Source: CAYNHT01 sp964397485 (GTDB taxonomy: Bacteria; Bacillota_I; Bacilli_A; RF39; UBA660). Taken from it: a DNA stretch of 64,000 nucleotides. Below, piece after piece: positions 1 to 10,196 of the stretch. Within the stretch, counting starts at the first letter, position 1. The number at the start of each line of letters is the position of its first letter. The notes beneath the pieces are model-generated. The model was not told the DNA's origin. It did not search any database and saw only the letters and a list, made by a program, of their open reading frames with translations. A program made the translations under genes and the position numbers. The stretch covers positions 1-64,000 of the forward strand of contig CAYNHT010000005.1 in the NCBI GenBank assembly GCA_964397485.1. Direction: 5' to 3'.

Positions 1-3000
1 AACTACACCATTATCTTTTTCTGTTATTTTAGATAACTTATTTTTAGAGTCATATGTGTAATCTTTGGTAATAGTTCCTGTTACTTCTTTTAATCTATTA
101 CCTGATTTATCGTATGTATATGTAGTTACAATACCATCTAATGAAACTGTTTTTAATCTGTTTAATGCATCATAGGTATTTACTATCGTTTGATTTGGAT
201 TTACTTCTTCTATGATATTTTTATTATTGTCATATGTATATATATATTCTTCTATAGTGCTATCATATGTGTTTACTAGTTTATTTAATGTTTTATCTTC
301 ATTATAGAAATATTCTTCTGTTGCACCATTTATATATATTACTTTTTGTAATGTACCATCTATATTGTATATATATTCTGCTTCATTATTAACTTTGATT
401 AATCTTCCTGATTTATCATATTCTTTAATTGTTTCATTTAATAATGGATCAATTGTTTTTTCTTTATATCCATCTATATCATATATAAATGTAGAAGTTA
501 GTCCATTTTCTGTTTTTGATGTTACTCTATTTAATGAATCATATACACGTACTGTTTGATTATTAAAATCTAATATTTCTAATAAATTATTATTATCATC
601 ATAAGAATATGTAATATCATTTTCTATTACTAATCTTCCGTGAATATCATAGGTATAATTTATTATATCTTGGTTTCTAGTTATTTTCTTCTTTAGTAAA
701 CCATTACTATAATATTCCTTATATTCAATTTTTCCTAATCCATCTTTTTCTGTTAATTCATTATTTAGACTATCATATGTATATTCTATTATTTTTCCTC
801 TAGCATCTGTAACTTTTGTTAAATTATTATTGTTATCATAAAGATATTCTGTAACTTCATTTAACGCATTTGTTACTTTTATTAAATTTTGATTTATATC
901 ATATTCATATGTTGTAACATTTCCATTTTTATCAGTTTTTGATGTAATATTACCCAGTTGGTCATATGATGTTTCTTCACTATGATTTAATTGATCTATT
1001 GTTTCAATAATATTATCATTTTTATCATATACATAAGTAATAGTTTTTCCAAGGGCATCTATACTTTTTATTTGTCTACTATTTAAATCATACTCTAAAA
1101 TTTCAATAGTTTGATCTAATTCGTTTTTAGTTTCAATTAAACGATCATATTCATCATAAATATATGTTTTAGAATCTTCTAAATAATTTGTTTCACCAAC
1201 TAAATTACTATTATTATCATATGTATAAGTTGTTTCTTGATTTAAAGGATTAATGGTTTTAACAAGATTATTTAAACTATCATATTGATAAGTAGTAATA
1301 TTTCGATTACCATCTATATTCTTAATTAAATTGTTATTAAGATCATATTCATTTGAAATTTCAATTCTTTCTGTTCCATCTATTTTCTGAACAATTTCGT
1401 TTATGATGTTTCCATTATTATCATATGAATAAATAGTTTCTTTATCTAAATTATCAAATATTCTTACTAGTTGGCCATCATCATTATATTCATATTCCTC
1501 AGTATATCCAAGTGGATTTATTTTTTTAATTAGCTGACCAATATTATTATATTCATAATTTATTTCATTTAAGTTACCATCAATTGTTTTAATTAAGTTA
1601 TTTAATAAATCATATTCATTTTGTTCAACTACAATATCATTAATAGTTTTACTAATAATATTATTTCTTTCATCATATGCATAATATGTATATTGACCTT
1701 TTTTATTTTTTTCAGAAATTATATTCAATTGTGTATCATATTCATATTCAATTGTATAATTTAATTTATCCGTTACTTGATTAAGTTTATTAGTCTTATC
1801 GTATGTATATAAAGTTATATATCCAAGTGGATCTTTTTCTTTAGTAAGATTATTATTGTTATCATATTCATATTCATAAATGATTTCATCTTGAATTGTT
1901 TTTTTAATAACATTATCAAATTTATCATACATATAAGTTGTTACTGTATTATTGGGATTAATAAACTCTACTAATCTATTATTTAAGTCATATGAATAAT
2001 AGGTTGATAATAATTTTGGATTTTTTTCTTCAATTAAATTATTTTGTTTATCATAAATATATTCGTAAATATTATTATTACCATCTATTTTTTTAATAAT
2101 ATTATTCATACTATCATAATAAAATTGTTCATGAACTAAAGTATCAATTATAGTTTTAGTAACTTTAGAATTTTTATTATAAACATATTCTGTTACTTTA
2201 TTTTCACCTGTTGTTACTTCTATAAGATTACCAACATTATCATAATCATATTGTGTTATAATATTGTCATTTTTTTCTTCTATTACTTTATTTAAATAAT
2301 TATATTTATATTCTTTAGTTTGATAATTGTCACTATCTATTTTAGTAATTTCCGATATGATATTACCAAATTCATCGTAAGTATAATTTATTTCCTCTAA
2401 AGAAGAAGTGGTTTTCTTTATAACTTGTCCATTATCATTATATTCATAATAAGTTGATATAAATGTAATTGGTAATTCCGTAGTTGAAGTTACCTTTTCT
2501 TTTCCTACTTTTTCTTCAATTACTCTACCATAATTATCATACACATAAATAGAAACAATATATTGATTAGCATCAGTCATTACATACTTCTTCTCTAAAT
2601 GGTTTGTTTTAGTATAGAAATAATAAGTATATCCAGCATTACCATCCATCTCATATGAGATTAGACCATTTTTAAGATAAGTATTTGACTTAGTAACATT
2701 TTCATTTTTTTCACTTATTAATTTGTTTTGATAATTATATGTCTCAATTTTTGTTTTAAATAAAGTAGGTGCTGTATATGTTTTAGTAGTAATTGTATAG
2801 TTACTAACATTTGTATAAGTTTTTTCTTCTAATAATATAGAAGCACTAGATTGATCTTCTTTAAAATATGTTTTAGTTAATCTATTTAATTTATCATACT
2901 GATATGTATATATAGAATTATTAGGATTAATTTTTTTAATTAGATTACCATATAAATCATATTCATAATTAGTAATATTTCCTTCTCTATCTGTTTTTTT

Positions 3001-6000
3001 GATGATATTTAAAGCTTTATCATACTCAATTAATTCAAAATTATTATTACCATCTATAATTTTAGAAGATTTATTTTGATAATTATATTCTGTAATTGAT
3101 ATTGTGTTTAAATCTTTTACTAATTTAGTTAAATTACCTGAATTATTATATTGATAATTAGTAATATAATTATCATTTTTTTGTTCTGTTAAAATCCAAC
3201 CTAACTTATTACTTGTATATTTTGTTTCATTTAAATTACCATCTATAACTTTTGATATATTACCATATAAATCATATTCATACGTTGTTAGACCTTTTTC
3301 ATCTGTTTTAGTTTCTAATAATCCTTTTATGCCATTTACTTCACTTGGATTATAGTATGTGTAAGATTTCATCTCAAATATAATTGGATTAATCTCACTA
3401 TCATATAAAGTAAAGCCATCTATAGGTTTAACAACATGTAATAATGTTACTTCATCACTATCATAAATGTATTCAGTAATATTACCTAATTCATCAAGTT
3501 CCATAATAATGTTATTTTTAGAATTATATGTATATTGTTTATAACTTAAATCAGGATTAGTGATTTTAGTAACTCTTCCTAATGGATCTCTTGTATATGT
3601 TGTTTTATGTGAATAAATATTTGTGTTTGTTAACACTTCACCATACTTATTAGTACCATCTACAGTATTATAGGTTGTTAGAATTTGAGTATTATCTGGA
3701 TTAACTATTTTATAAACGTAACCTTCTCTATCATAATAATTTTGGGTTACATATCCATTTAAATCAGTCTCTGTTGTAATATTAGCTGTTTGATCATATG
3801 AATATGTAATTTCATTACCATATTGATTGGTATATTTAAATACTTTTCCACCAAATATTCCAGATTCCAGATATTCGATTTTCTCTATTTCAACATTATT
3901 TTCTTTAACACTTATTAATAAATTATTTGAATCATATATATAGGTTGTTACTACTCCGTCTTCATTTGTAACAGTTTCTAATAGATTATTATCATTATAA
4001 GTATAAGTTACAATTCTTCCTATTGGGTCAGTTATTTTTGTTAATAAATTATTACTATTATATTCTAATAAATATTCTCTATTAACATAATCAACAATAC
4101 TAGTTATATTACCACTTGAATTAACTATTATTTGCGTAATATTTCCATATTTATCAGTAATAGATTCTAGTATTCCATTATTATTATAGGTATATATTGT
4201 TTGGTCTACTTTAGTAAATATATATTTTTCATTAACTATTTCAAATGTATTTCGACTATTTATTCCAATATAAGTATTATCACTTTGTTTATTAAATATA
4301 TTAATAGAACCATTAGGTAAATAAACAAGATATGAGTTTGGATCATGTGGATTTTCTTTTACCGAAGAAGAAAGACTAGATGTCCAACCTGACCCTAATA
4401 TACCTGATTGTTCACTTCTTGAATTATATGTTCTTTCAAAACCTAAAATTGTATTTTGATTATTAAAATCTGTAAATTGCTTGCTATAATTTCCACTAGA
4501 TGAATTAACGCCTGGGATTCCAAAATGACGGGTTTCATTTATTTTTATAAATTCAAAATTTTCTTGTTCTGTTTTTATAAATGAAGTATGAAATGGTTCA
4601 ACTACAATGTTATCACTTACTGTAAATCCACTTCCTATATAAATACCTGTCTCAGGATTACGTCTTCTAGGCCCAGATTCATGTCCCCAAAAGTTATAAT
4701 GGGCTTGAACTTCAATATTAGAAGTTACATTACCAAGTATAGAATTATTTGATAAAAATTGTTCAGGATTAGTTGTATTATATCTTATTGCTCTACTGAG
4801 ATAACCATTTGCGATAATAGAATTCCACATAACTAATTGTCCTTGATTTTCAATAGGATAAGAAGAATAACCAGCTTGTCTTATATCTACATTACTTGCG
4901 AAAACTACACCAGTTGGATTTATTTTTATACTTCCCCAATAAATGTATGTTCTATCATCTAAATTTGTGATTTTAATTGGTTCATCTAAAGTACCTGATA
5001 AATTTAAAATCCCATTAACAGTAATGTTTTTATCAGTGTTAACTCTTAGCGTTGTTCCCTCTTCTACTTCGAAAACTATATTTTCTGGTATTGTTAAATT
5101 ATCAGGAAAGAAATAATTTTGTTTAAATAATTTTACATGATCAACTGGATTACCTGTTAATTTAATTGGTTTAGGATTATTGTTTATATCCTTATTATTA
5201 TTGATATTAGTAAATGTTGTTACATCACATATACTAAGTGGAATTGTAATATCTCCTTTTACTATATTATCTTTTAATATTACATAACCACTATTTTCAT
5301 TTATAATAATTTGTCTTGGTATTTGACTATTAATTATTTCAATATTTCCACTATTTATAACATCATGAAAGATATTATTAGCTGAAGTTATTTCCGTATT
5401 ATCTAGTTTAGCAGTTCCATTGTTTTTTATAGCAATAGTAGTACAAGCTTCATATGAAAGCGTTCCACTGTTTTTCATATTAGTATAGGTTGACTCTAGT
5501 GTTCCTGTTTCACCTATTTCTATAAAAGCTACACCGTTTGAAATAAGAAAATGAGCTATATTTATATTTTCTGTTTCATTTCCATTTAATAAAAGTGTTC
5601 CATTAACAATAATCTTTCTATATGTATTAAAAGTTAGGTTTGCTCCCGCCTCTACTTCAAATGTTGTGTTAACGGGTACTATCAAATCATTAGGAAACAC
5701 ATATTTTTCTTTAGGTAATTTCACATTAGTTACTGGATTACCTGTTAATATTATTGTTTTGGGATTACTGCTTGCATCAGTATTATTTTTTATATTATCA
5801 AATGTCGTTATATCACATATGCTAAGCGGTATCGTAATATCCCCTTTTACAATATTATCTTTTATTACAACATTACTACTACCCTCATTTATATTTATTT
5901 GTCTTGGTATTTGACTATTAATTATTTCAATATTTCCATTACTAGCAATATCATAAAAAATATTAACAGCTGAAGTTATTTTCGTATTGTTTAGGTTGAC

Positions 6001-7131
6001 TATCCCATTATTATTTATAGACAGAGTATTACGAACTTCATATGAGATTGTTGCAGTATTCATTATATTAGTATAAGTGGATTCTGTAACTCCGGTTTCA
6101 CTTACTGTAATGAATGCTGTATCATTAGTTCTAAGAAAATGATTTATATTTATTTCTTCATCTAAAGTTCCATTTAATTTCAAGGTTCCATCAACAATTA
6201 TTCTTTTATCGTTACTAAAAGTTATATTTGACCCTGCTTCTACTTCAAATACCATATCTTCAAGTATTGTTAAATTATCCACTAAGTTATAATTTTGTTT
6301 AGATAATTTAATACTATTTACTGGACTACCGGTTAATATTATTGTTTTTGGATTACTGCTTGCATCCGTATTATTTTTTACATTATCAAATGTTGTTATA
6401 TCACATATACCAAATGGGATAGTTATATCTCCTTTTATAATATTATCTTTTATTATGAAATTACTACTACCCTCATTTATATTTATTTTCCTTGGTATTT
6501 CACTATTTATCATTTCTATATTGCCGTTACTAGTAATATCATGAAAAATATTAATAGCTGAAGTTATTTTAGAATTACTTAATTTTAATGTTCCATTATT
6601 ATTTATTGCCAAAGTATTACGAACTTCATATGAAATTGTAGCAGTATTTTTTATGTTAGTATAAGTTGAATCTAAAGTTCCTCCTTCACCTATTGTAATA
6701 AATGCTCCATCATTTAAAAGAAAGTAATGATCTATGTTTATATTTTCCTCTATAGTTCCATTTAATTTCAAAGTTCCATCAATGGTCATATTTTTATAAA
6801 AACTAAAAGTAATAGTTGTCCCTGCTTCTACTTCTAGAGTTACACCGGCCTCGATTGTTAAATCACTATTTACTGTATATGTTCCTTTTGTTAAATAAGT
6901 GTCTTCTGTTATAACAGAAGGTAGATTACCGTCTGATAATATAACAGTAGAGTATTGATTATTTTCTACTACATGACCTTGTTCTTTTAAATCAAACGCC
7001 TTAGTTATCTTTTGATTTAAATAATAATTACCACAAAAAAGAATAATTACGGTTATTATAGTCCCTATAATTATTCTTTTTAATTCTTTTCTCATTGATA
7101 TTGTTTTACTATTAAAATTATTTTGTTTCAT
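1..7131 (-). CDS. Giant RHS/YD-repeat surface protein, N-terminal part
   Basis: An uninterrupted frame runs from an ATG at 7131 through the window start: 2377 codons with no stop, so the C-terminal toxin or tip region is outside. A ribosome site (AGAGGT) lies just upstream. Residues about 17-37 form one membrane segment or uncleaved signal. Next come three near-identical 196-residue units of beta-helix type and a partial fourth, ending in a NFWGHESGP motif typical of right-handed beta-helix proteins. Then follows a DUF6531-like start (FERTYNSRSEQSGILGSGW) and about 1500 residues of YD repeats (patterns such as YTYDxxGNxxxxTD). Proteins of this family form a beta-shell around a C-terminal toxin or act as wall-associated polymorphic toxins. 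The toxin identity cannot be seen here. It lies outside the integrated element and is probably host or older accessory DNA. Confidence 0.9.
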   Translation of the reverse strand, partial: MKQNNFNSKTISMRKELKRIIIGTIITVIILFCGNYYLNQKITKAFDLKEQGHVVENNQYSTVILSDGNLPSVITEDTYLTKGTYTVNSDLTIEAGVTLEVEAGTTITFSFYKNMTIDGTLKLNGTIEENINIDHYFLLNDGAFITIGEGGTLDSTYTNIKNTATISYEVRNTLAINNNGTLKLSNSKITSAINIFHDITSNGNIEMINSEIPRKININEGSSNFIIKDNIIKGDITIPFGICDITTFDNVKNNTDASSNPKTIILTGSPVNSIKLSKQNYNLVDNLTILEDMVFEVEAGSNITFSNDKRIIVDGTLKLNGTLDEEININHFLRTNDTAFITVSETGVTESTYTNIMNTATISYEVRNTLSINNNGIVNLNNTKITSAVNIFYDIASNGNIEIINSQIPRQININEGSSNVVIKDNIVKGDITIPLSICDITTFDNIKNNTDASSNPKTIILTGNPVTNVKLPKEKYVFPNDLIVPVNTTFEVEAGANLTFNTYRKIIVNGTLLLNGNETENINIAHFLISNGVAFIEIGETGTLESTYTNMKNSGTLSYEACTTIAIKNNGTAKLDNTEITSANNIFHDVINSGNIEIINSQIPRQIIINENSGYVILKDNIVKGDITIPLSICDVTTFTNINNNKDINNNPKPIKLTGNPVDHVKLFKQNYFFPDNLTIPENIVFEVEEGTTLRVNTDKNITVNGILNLSGTLDEPIKITNLDDRTYIYWGSIKINPTGVVFASNVDIRQAGYSSYPIENQGQLVMWNSIIANGYLSRAIRYNTTNPEQFLSNNSILGNVTSNIEVQAHYNFWGHESGPRRRNPETGIYIGSGFTVSDNIVVEPFHTSFIKTEQENFEFIKINETRHFGIPGVNSSSGNYSKQFTDFNNQNTILGFERTYNSRSEQSGILGSGWTSSLSSSVKENPHDPNSYLVYLPNGSINIFNKQSDNTYIGINSRNTFEIVNEKYIFTKVDQTIYTYNNNGILESITDKYGNITQIIVNSSGNITSIVDYVNREYLLEYNSNNLLTKITDPIGRIVTYTYNDNNLLETVTNEDGVVTTYIYDSNNLLISVKENNVEIEKIEYLESGIFGGKVFKYTNQYGNEITYSYDQTANITTETDLNGYVTQNYYDREGYVYKIVNPDNTQILTTYNTVDGTNKYGEVLTNTNIYSHKTTYTRDPLGRVTKITNPDLSYKQYTYNSKNNIIMELDELGNITEYIYDSDEVTLLHVVKPIDGFTLYDSEINPIIFEMKSYTYYNPSEVNGIKGLLETKTDEKGLTTYEYDLYGNISKVIDGNLNETKYTSNKLGWILTEQKNDNYITNYQYNNSGNLTKLVKDLNTISITEYNYQNKSSKIIDGNNNFELIEYDKALNIIKKTDREGNITNYEYDLYGNLIKKINPNNSIYTYQYDKLNRLTKTYFKEDQSSASILLEEKTYTNVSNYTITTKTYTAPTLFKTKIETYNYQNKLISEKNENVTKSNTYLKNGLISYEMDGNAGYTYYFYTKTNHLEKKYVMTDANQYIVSIYVYDNYGRVIEEKVGKEKVTSTTELPITFISTYYEYNDNGQVIKKTTSSLEEINYTYDEFGNIISEITKIDSDNYQTKEYKYNYLNKVIEEKNDNIITQYDYDNVGNLIEVTTGENKVTEYVYNKNSKVTKTIIDTLVHEQFYYDSMNNIIKKIDGNNNIYEYIYDKQNNLIEEKNPKLLSTYYSYDLNNRLVEFINPNNTVTTYMYDKFDNVIKKTIQDEIIYEYEYDNNNNLTKEKDPLGYITLYTYDKTNKLNQVTDKLNYTIEYEYDTQLNIISEKNKKGQYTYYAYDERNNIISKTINDIVVEQNEYDLLNNLIKTIDGNLNEINYEYNNIGQLIKKINPLGYTEEYEYNDDGQLVRIFDNLDKETIYSYDNNGNIINEIVQKIDGTERIEISNEYDLNNNLIKNIDGNRNITTYQYDSLNNLVKTINPLNQETTYTYDNNSNLVGETNYLEDSKTYIYDEYDRLIETKNELDQTIEILEYDLNSRQIKSIDALGKTITYVYDKNDNIIETIDQLNHSEETSYDQLGNITSKTDKNGNVTTYEYDINQNLIKVTNALNEVTEYLYDNNNNLTKVTDARGKIIEYTYDSLNNELTEKDGLGKIEYKEYYSNGLLKKKITRNQDIINYTYDIHGRLVIENDITYSYDDNNNLLEILDFNNQTVRVYDSLNRVTSKTENGLTSTFIYDIDGYKEKTIDPLLNETIKEYDKSGRLIKVNNEAEYIYNIDGTLQKVIYINGATEEYFYNEDKTLNKLVNTYDSTIEEYIYTYDNNKNIIEEVNPNQTIVNTYDALNRLKTVSLDGIVTTYTYDKSGNRLKEVTGTITKDYTYDSKNKLSKITEKDNGVV
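5090..6850 (-). repeat. Three 588-bp tandem coding repeats in the RHS gene
   Basis: The word atcacatat and its surroundings recur at 6400, 5812 and 5224, exactly 588 bp (196 codons) apart each time. The whole unit is recognisable across the period, including ITSAINIFHDI, IPRQININEGSS and KDNIVKGDITIP. A fourth partial unit follows toward the YD region. High nucleotide similarity suggests recent duplication or recombination between units. Confidence 0.85.
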
Positions 7132-7153
7132 AAATACATACCTCTTTTACTAT

Positions 7154-7192
7154 AAAAAATGAGTAGAAAAAACCCTTGGCTCAATACTACTC
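7154..7192 (-). terminator. Leader hairpin terminator before the RHS gene
   Basis: On the minus strand GAGTAG (7192-7187) pairs with CTACTC (7166-7161) and is followed by ATTTTTT. It lies 23 bases upstream of the RHS start, with no gene between it and the likely promoter near 7200-7240. It therefore looks like a leader terminator (attenuator) rather than the end of another gene. Confidence 0.5.
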
Positions 7193-7465
7193 CATATAAA
7201 CAATATAACATATTACATGACAAAATTCAACATTTTTTACAAATTTTACCAATGATATTTTATTCGATTACAATAGAAGTACGATCTTTTAGTATATAAC
7301 TTGTAATTGAACAATAAGACTTAGTTATTTCTTGATTTGTTTATTATCATCGTGTCTAGTAATAGCATTTATAAAAGCCATCTTTTCGATATTGCTTTAT
7401 GTATATATGATGAACTATCAGGTGCTGGTAATATTTATTTGCTACAAATTAACTATATTTAAAAA
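7193..7465. other. Intergenic, no convincing gene
   Basis: AT-rich spacer between the RHS leader and the broken AlbA_2 gene. A 24-codon coding-like patch on the minus strand around 7350-7420 has no start signal or recognisable match. It may be a gene remnant. Confidence 0.4.
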
Positions 7466-7483
7466 TCGAACAAATTTGTTCGA
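7466..7483. repeat. Perfect 18-bp palindrome after the AlbA_2 gene
   Basis: TCGAACAAATTTGTTCGA is fully self-complementary and lies one base beyond the stop codon of the AlbA_2 gene. No T-run follows a GC stem, so it may be a protein-binding site or a weak terminator. Confidence 0.6.
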
Positions 7484-7484
7484 C

Positions 7485-8933
7485 TTATTTCTTAAACTTA
7501 TATTTTGTTGGTTCAGCATCCTCTATCAAATCCAAGTCTAATAACTTTGAAATTATTTCTGAAGCTCTTGATTTTTTTACAGCGAATATCTTTTCAACAT
7601 CTTCACGATTGAAACTATATTTATATTTAAAACTTTCAAATAGTTTTTTCACTTTTTCAATGGTGGTGTTATTAACTACACCAGCTAAGTTTTTATACAT
7701 TTTTATCATAAAATAATCATCGTCATTAACAAAATTTCCACCCTGAACCGGACTTTTTTGATCAGAGACCGGACTTTTTTCAACTTTATATCCTTTATTA
7801 GGAAGTACAACTTTGAATGATGAAACATCTGAACAAAATTGGGGTTTATTTAAATAATCATTATAAGATTCTAATATTCTGGTCAATCCACTACCTCTTC
7901 TATCCATAAATCTAAGTCTATTAAATATATCTGAAATGATTCTATTTCTTCTCATTGAAGAAATTTTTTTAATATCTAAATCTTGGATAAAACTGCCATC
8001 TATCATCCCGCCAGGTGATACTATTTCTAATCGATCATCAAACATATCAATATGAATTTCCGAACCAACGATTTGATAATCTCGATGAATAATAGCATTT
8101 ACTATTGCTTCACGAACAGCCTTAACTGGGTAATCCTCTTTTTCAATCCTTTTCATCCCTTGAATTTCCCAACTTATTTTGGAATTGTTTCTTATAAATG
8201 TTTCTGAATTATCTAATAATGATATTATACTCCCGGTATACTCTTTATCGTCAATAGCATCACCTAAAACCGAGCCTTTTACTAAACCATTCCATCTTGT
8301 ACAAAATATCCTAGATTGTTATAATAAACCTTGATCACTAAGCAGCAATCCAGCATTAGTTACTTGATTGTCACTAGTAATTAATTCTAAAGAAATATGA
8401 TCTTTATTTTTATCTATTTCTTTTAATGTCTCTTTTTTTAAAGTAGCATTTAATAATGTAAAACTTACATCTTCTAATTTATATTTACTTGGCAATTCAT
8501 CATACGTAACGTTTTGACCTTTTAGTATCAAATTATCTAATATATGTTTAGGAGCTGGAATACTCTCGTTACCCGCTCTGATAAAAGCTTCTTTTCTGCC
8601 ATCAGAATCATAATAATAAGGTGTTCTAGGTCCATCCCCTATTTTTAATTCTATAAAATCTTTTTTATCTTCAATAAATGTGTTAAGTTCGTATCTAGGT
8701 AAAGGCGTTATTTTACTGTTAATTAGTTGAGATACTTTTTCTGAATCCCCTACAATATCGTTCAATCCAACAGCAAATCTATCATTATCTCTTACTCCAA
8801 ATAGTATAACACCACCATTTGTATTAGCGAAAGCAGATACCGACTTTAACCAACTTTTCGGTTTACTTGTTTCCACTTTTTCTTTAAAGTCTATATTAGA
8901 GTTTTCCGCCTTGTCATAATCTTTTAATTTCAT
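7485..8933 (-). pseudogene. AlbA_2/HATPase (Schlafen-AAA-type) regulator, nonsense-broken
   Basis: One reading frame is interrupted by a single TAA at 8319-8321. The upstream part (from ATG 8933, ribosome site AGGAGG) has an AlbA_2 putative DNA-binding domain (NIDFKEKVETS, SAFANTNGGVILFGV, AFIRAGNESIPAP). The downstream part, in the same frame, continues with SRIFCTRWNGL, then a HATPase_c_4-like block (AIVNAIIHRDY, DRRGSGLTRI) and a winged-helix-like C terminus. Intact members are about 480 residues, which matches the joined length. Translation could restart at ATG 8156, giving only the ATPase and wHTH part. The frame also contains a KSPVSDQKSPV repeat whose DNA recurs upstream of the gene. 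It could be a recent loss or an assembly error. Confidence 0.8.
7743..7776 (-). repeat. Intragenic CCGGACTTTTTT direct repeats
   Basis: Two copies, AACCGGACTTTTTT at 7746 and GACCGGACTTTTTT at 7767, lie 21 bp apart inside the coding sequence and encode the repeated KSPV. The 20-bp stretch 7743-7762 is identical to 9059-9078 in the noncoding upstream region. Confidence 0.8.
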
Positions 8934-9020
8934 AAAATTAAACCTCCTATTAAATATATTATACATTGATAATATCAATATTCTGTCATTTATTGATATT
9001 TTTTAATAATTTCCGTTAAA

Positions 9021-9093
9021 AACCGGACTTTTTTTAAAAAATACAAAAAAAGTCCACTCTGAACCGGACTTTTTTGATACTGTAACCGGACTT
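9021..9093. promoter_or_regulatory. Upstream CCGGACTT repeat array of the AlbA_2 gene
   Basis: AACCGGACTT occurs at 9021, 9062 and 9084, and an opposite-strand copy (AAAAAAAGTCC) at 9045-9055. The last two forward copies are 22 bp apart, near two helical turns. They lie 90-160 bp upstream of the start at 8933, so they are candidate operator sites. The same word occurs within the gene itself. Confidence 0.55.
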
Positions 9094-9178
9094 AATTTAT
9101 AAAAATCTTAGTTTAATATTAAGATATAAGATATTTTCCAGAGATTAAATATCACAATGCTCTAACTTAATAATGCGC

Positions 9179-9223
9179 AAAAAAAGTATAATCTAATCCT
9201 CTATAATAATTAAATTATACTTT
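9179..9223 (-). terminator. Terminator of the paralogue/CFI-box operon
   Basis: AAAGTATAAT (9183-9192) pairs with ATTATACTTT (9214-9223), and the minus strand continues with a run of seven T. It lies just beyond the stop at 9232. The same stem words and flanking TAATAATGC occur at 27.6 kb. Confidence 0.65.
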
Positions 9224-9231
9224 AATCCTAC

Positions 9232-9822
9232 TTAGTTGGTATGATTTTCACTATTGCAACTTTTAAAAATCTTTACTAATCTTTTTTGAATTTCTTTTCT
9301 TGCAAATCTTTCCTCTAAAATTAATATACTATTTCTATACGTTTTATAAGCTAATTCATAATCTTTTTTTTCTATTGCTAATATGCATATTTTAACCACA
9401 TTTTGATAAATATCGTTATATATAACATTATTTTCAGGGATATTATCAATAGCCTCAACTATAATGGGTGCTGTTTGATAATAATGTTCGATGTCTTCTT
9501 GAGATACAAATTTATCTCTAAACCATCTTAAAACTTTTAGTTCATAACAATTGTCATCAAAATTACCTAGGTAATGTTTCATACACGCTGAAGTTAAGTA
9601 GCAACTAGTATCCGTTGATGATTTTTCTGATTTATCTGCATTATGAGAATCTATTCTTCCACTCCCAGTATTACTATCATAATGGATTGAATCTCTACTA
9701 TGATTAGAAGTTCTTTCATCTCCATCATAAACATCTATTCTAACTTTATCCCCACTACCATTTACTCTAATTAAACCACCGTCTTTAGTTTCAAAACCTT
9801 TTCGATCTGAATTATATGCCAT
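9232..9822 (-). CDS. CFI-box-like C-terminal protein
   Basis: 196 residues. The first about 70 are hydrophilic and Gly/Asp/Ser-rich, with a short repeat-like part (GLIRVNGSGDKVRIDVYDGD). From residue 74 follows CYLTSACMKHYLG then ELKVLRWFRDKF, resembling the CFI-box C-terminal domain (CFIATAAYG ... LRxFRD). The remainder is helical. Cys74, Cys80 and Cys92 may matter. The start overlaps the upstream stop by 11 bases, and a GGGGGGA ribosome site lies in that gene's end, so translation is coupled. It is the last gene of a three-gene operon. CFI-box domains are often found at the C termini of unrelated bacterial proteins; their molecular role is not established here. Confidence 0.7.
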   Translation of the reverse strand: MAYNSDRKGFETKDGGLIRVNGSGDKVRIDVYDGDERTSNHSRDSIHYDSNTGSGRIDSHNADKSEKSSTDTSCYLTSACMKHYLGNFDDNCYELKVLRWFRDKFVSQEDIEHYYQTAPIIVEAIDNIPENNVIYNDIYQNVVKICILAIEKKDYELAYKTYRNSILILEERFARKEIQKRLVKIFKSCNSENHTN

Positions 9823-10195
9823 CTTTATAATTCCCCCCTTTATTTGATTTTTCTAAGAGCACTTGAAGTTGTATTGCCCATTCGTAAGCTTCTTCAGCAT
9901 AACAGCCATCTAAAGGTAAATATTTACTATCTAAATCAAAAAGCCTCTGTCTTATATTAATGAATTCATCCCAATTTATTTTACTTAAATCATTAGTGTT
10001 AGCGTAAAGAATAATCCAATCCGTAACAGTATCTAATATTTGTTTAAAATCTTGTTGTGATTCTTGATATGGTTTATATCCTGTAGCAGCTATTATTGGT
10101 GTAACTAATTTTTGAAATGCATAGTTGATATTTTCTTTTGTCGGAAATGCCTCATAAGTAATTGTTAATACATCTCCTCTATCATTTTTTTCCAT
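9812..10195 (-). CDS. Small helical paralogue A, unknown function
   Basis: 127 residues from ATG 10195 (ribosome site AGGAAG; the next in-frame ATG upstream lies in the previous gene). It is predicted all-helical with many aromatic residues and no signal peptide or membrane segment. It is clearly homologous to the upstream gene and to the pseudogene at 11566-11949. The shared pattern is AFxxLxxPxxxxTxYKxYxExxxxxxxIL, then W, YANTxxLSxIN, LxxLxxKxL and EExxEWxxxLQVL. I do not recognise the family. Its start lies two bases below the upstream stop, so the genes form an operon. Confidence 0.7.
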   Translation of the reverse strand: MEKNDRGDVLTITYEAFPTKENINYAFQKLVTPIIAATGYKPYQESQQDFKQILDTVTDWIILYANTNDLSKINWDEFINIRQRLFDLDSKYLPLDGCYAEEAYEWAIQLQVLLEKSNKGGNYKDGI

Positions 10196-10196
10196 A

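Noticed and set aside
1..7131. Plus-strand ORFs at 365-559 and 5666-5914
   Set aside because: They lie opposite the continuous RHS reading frame and have no signals of their own.
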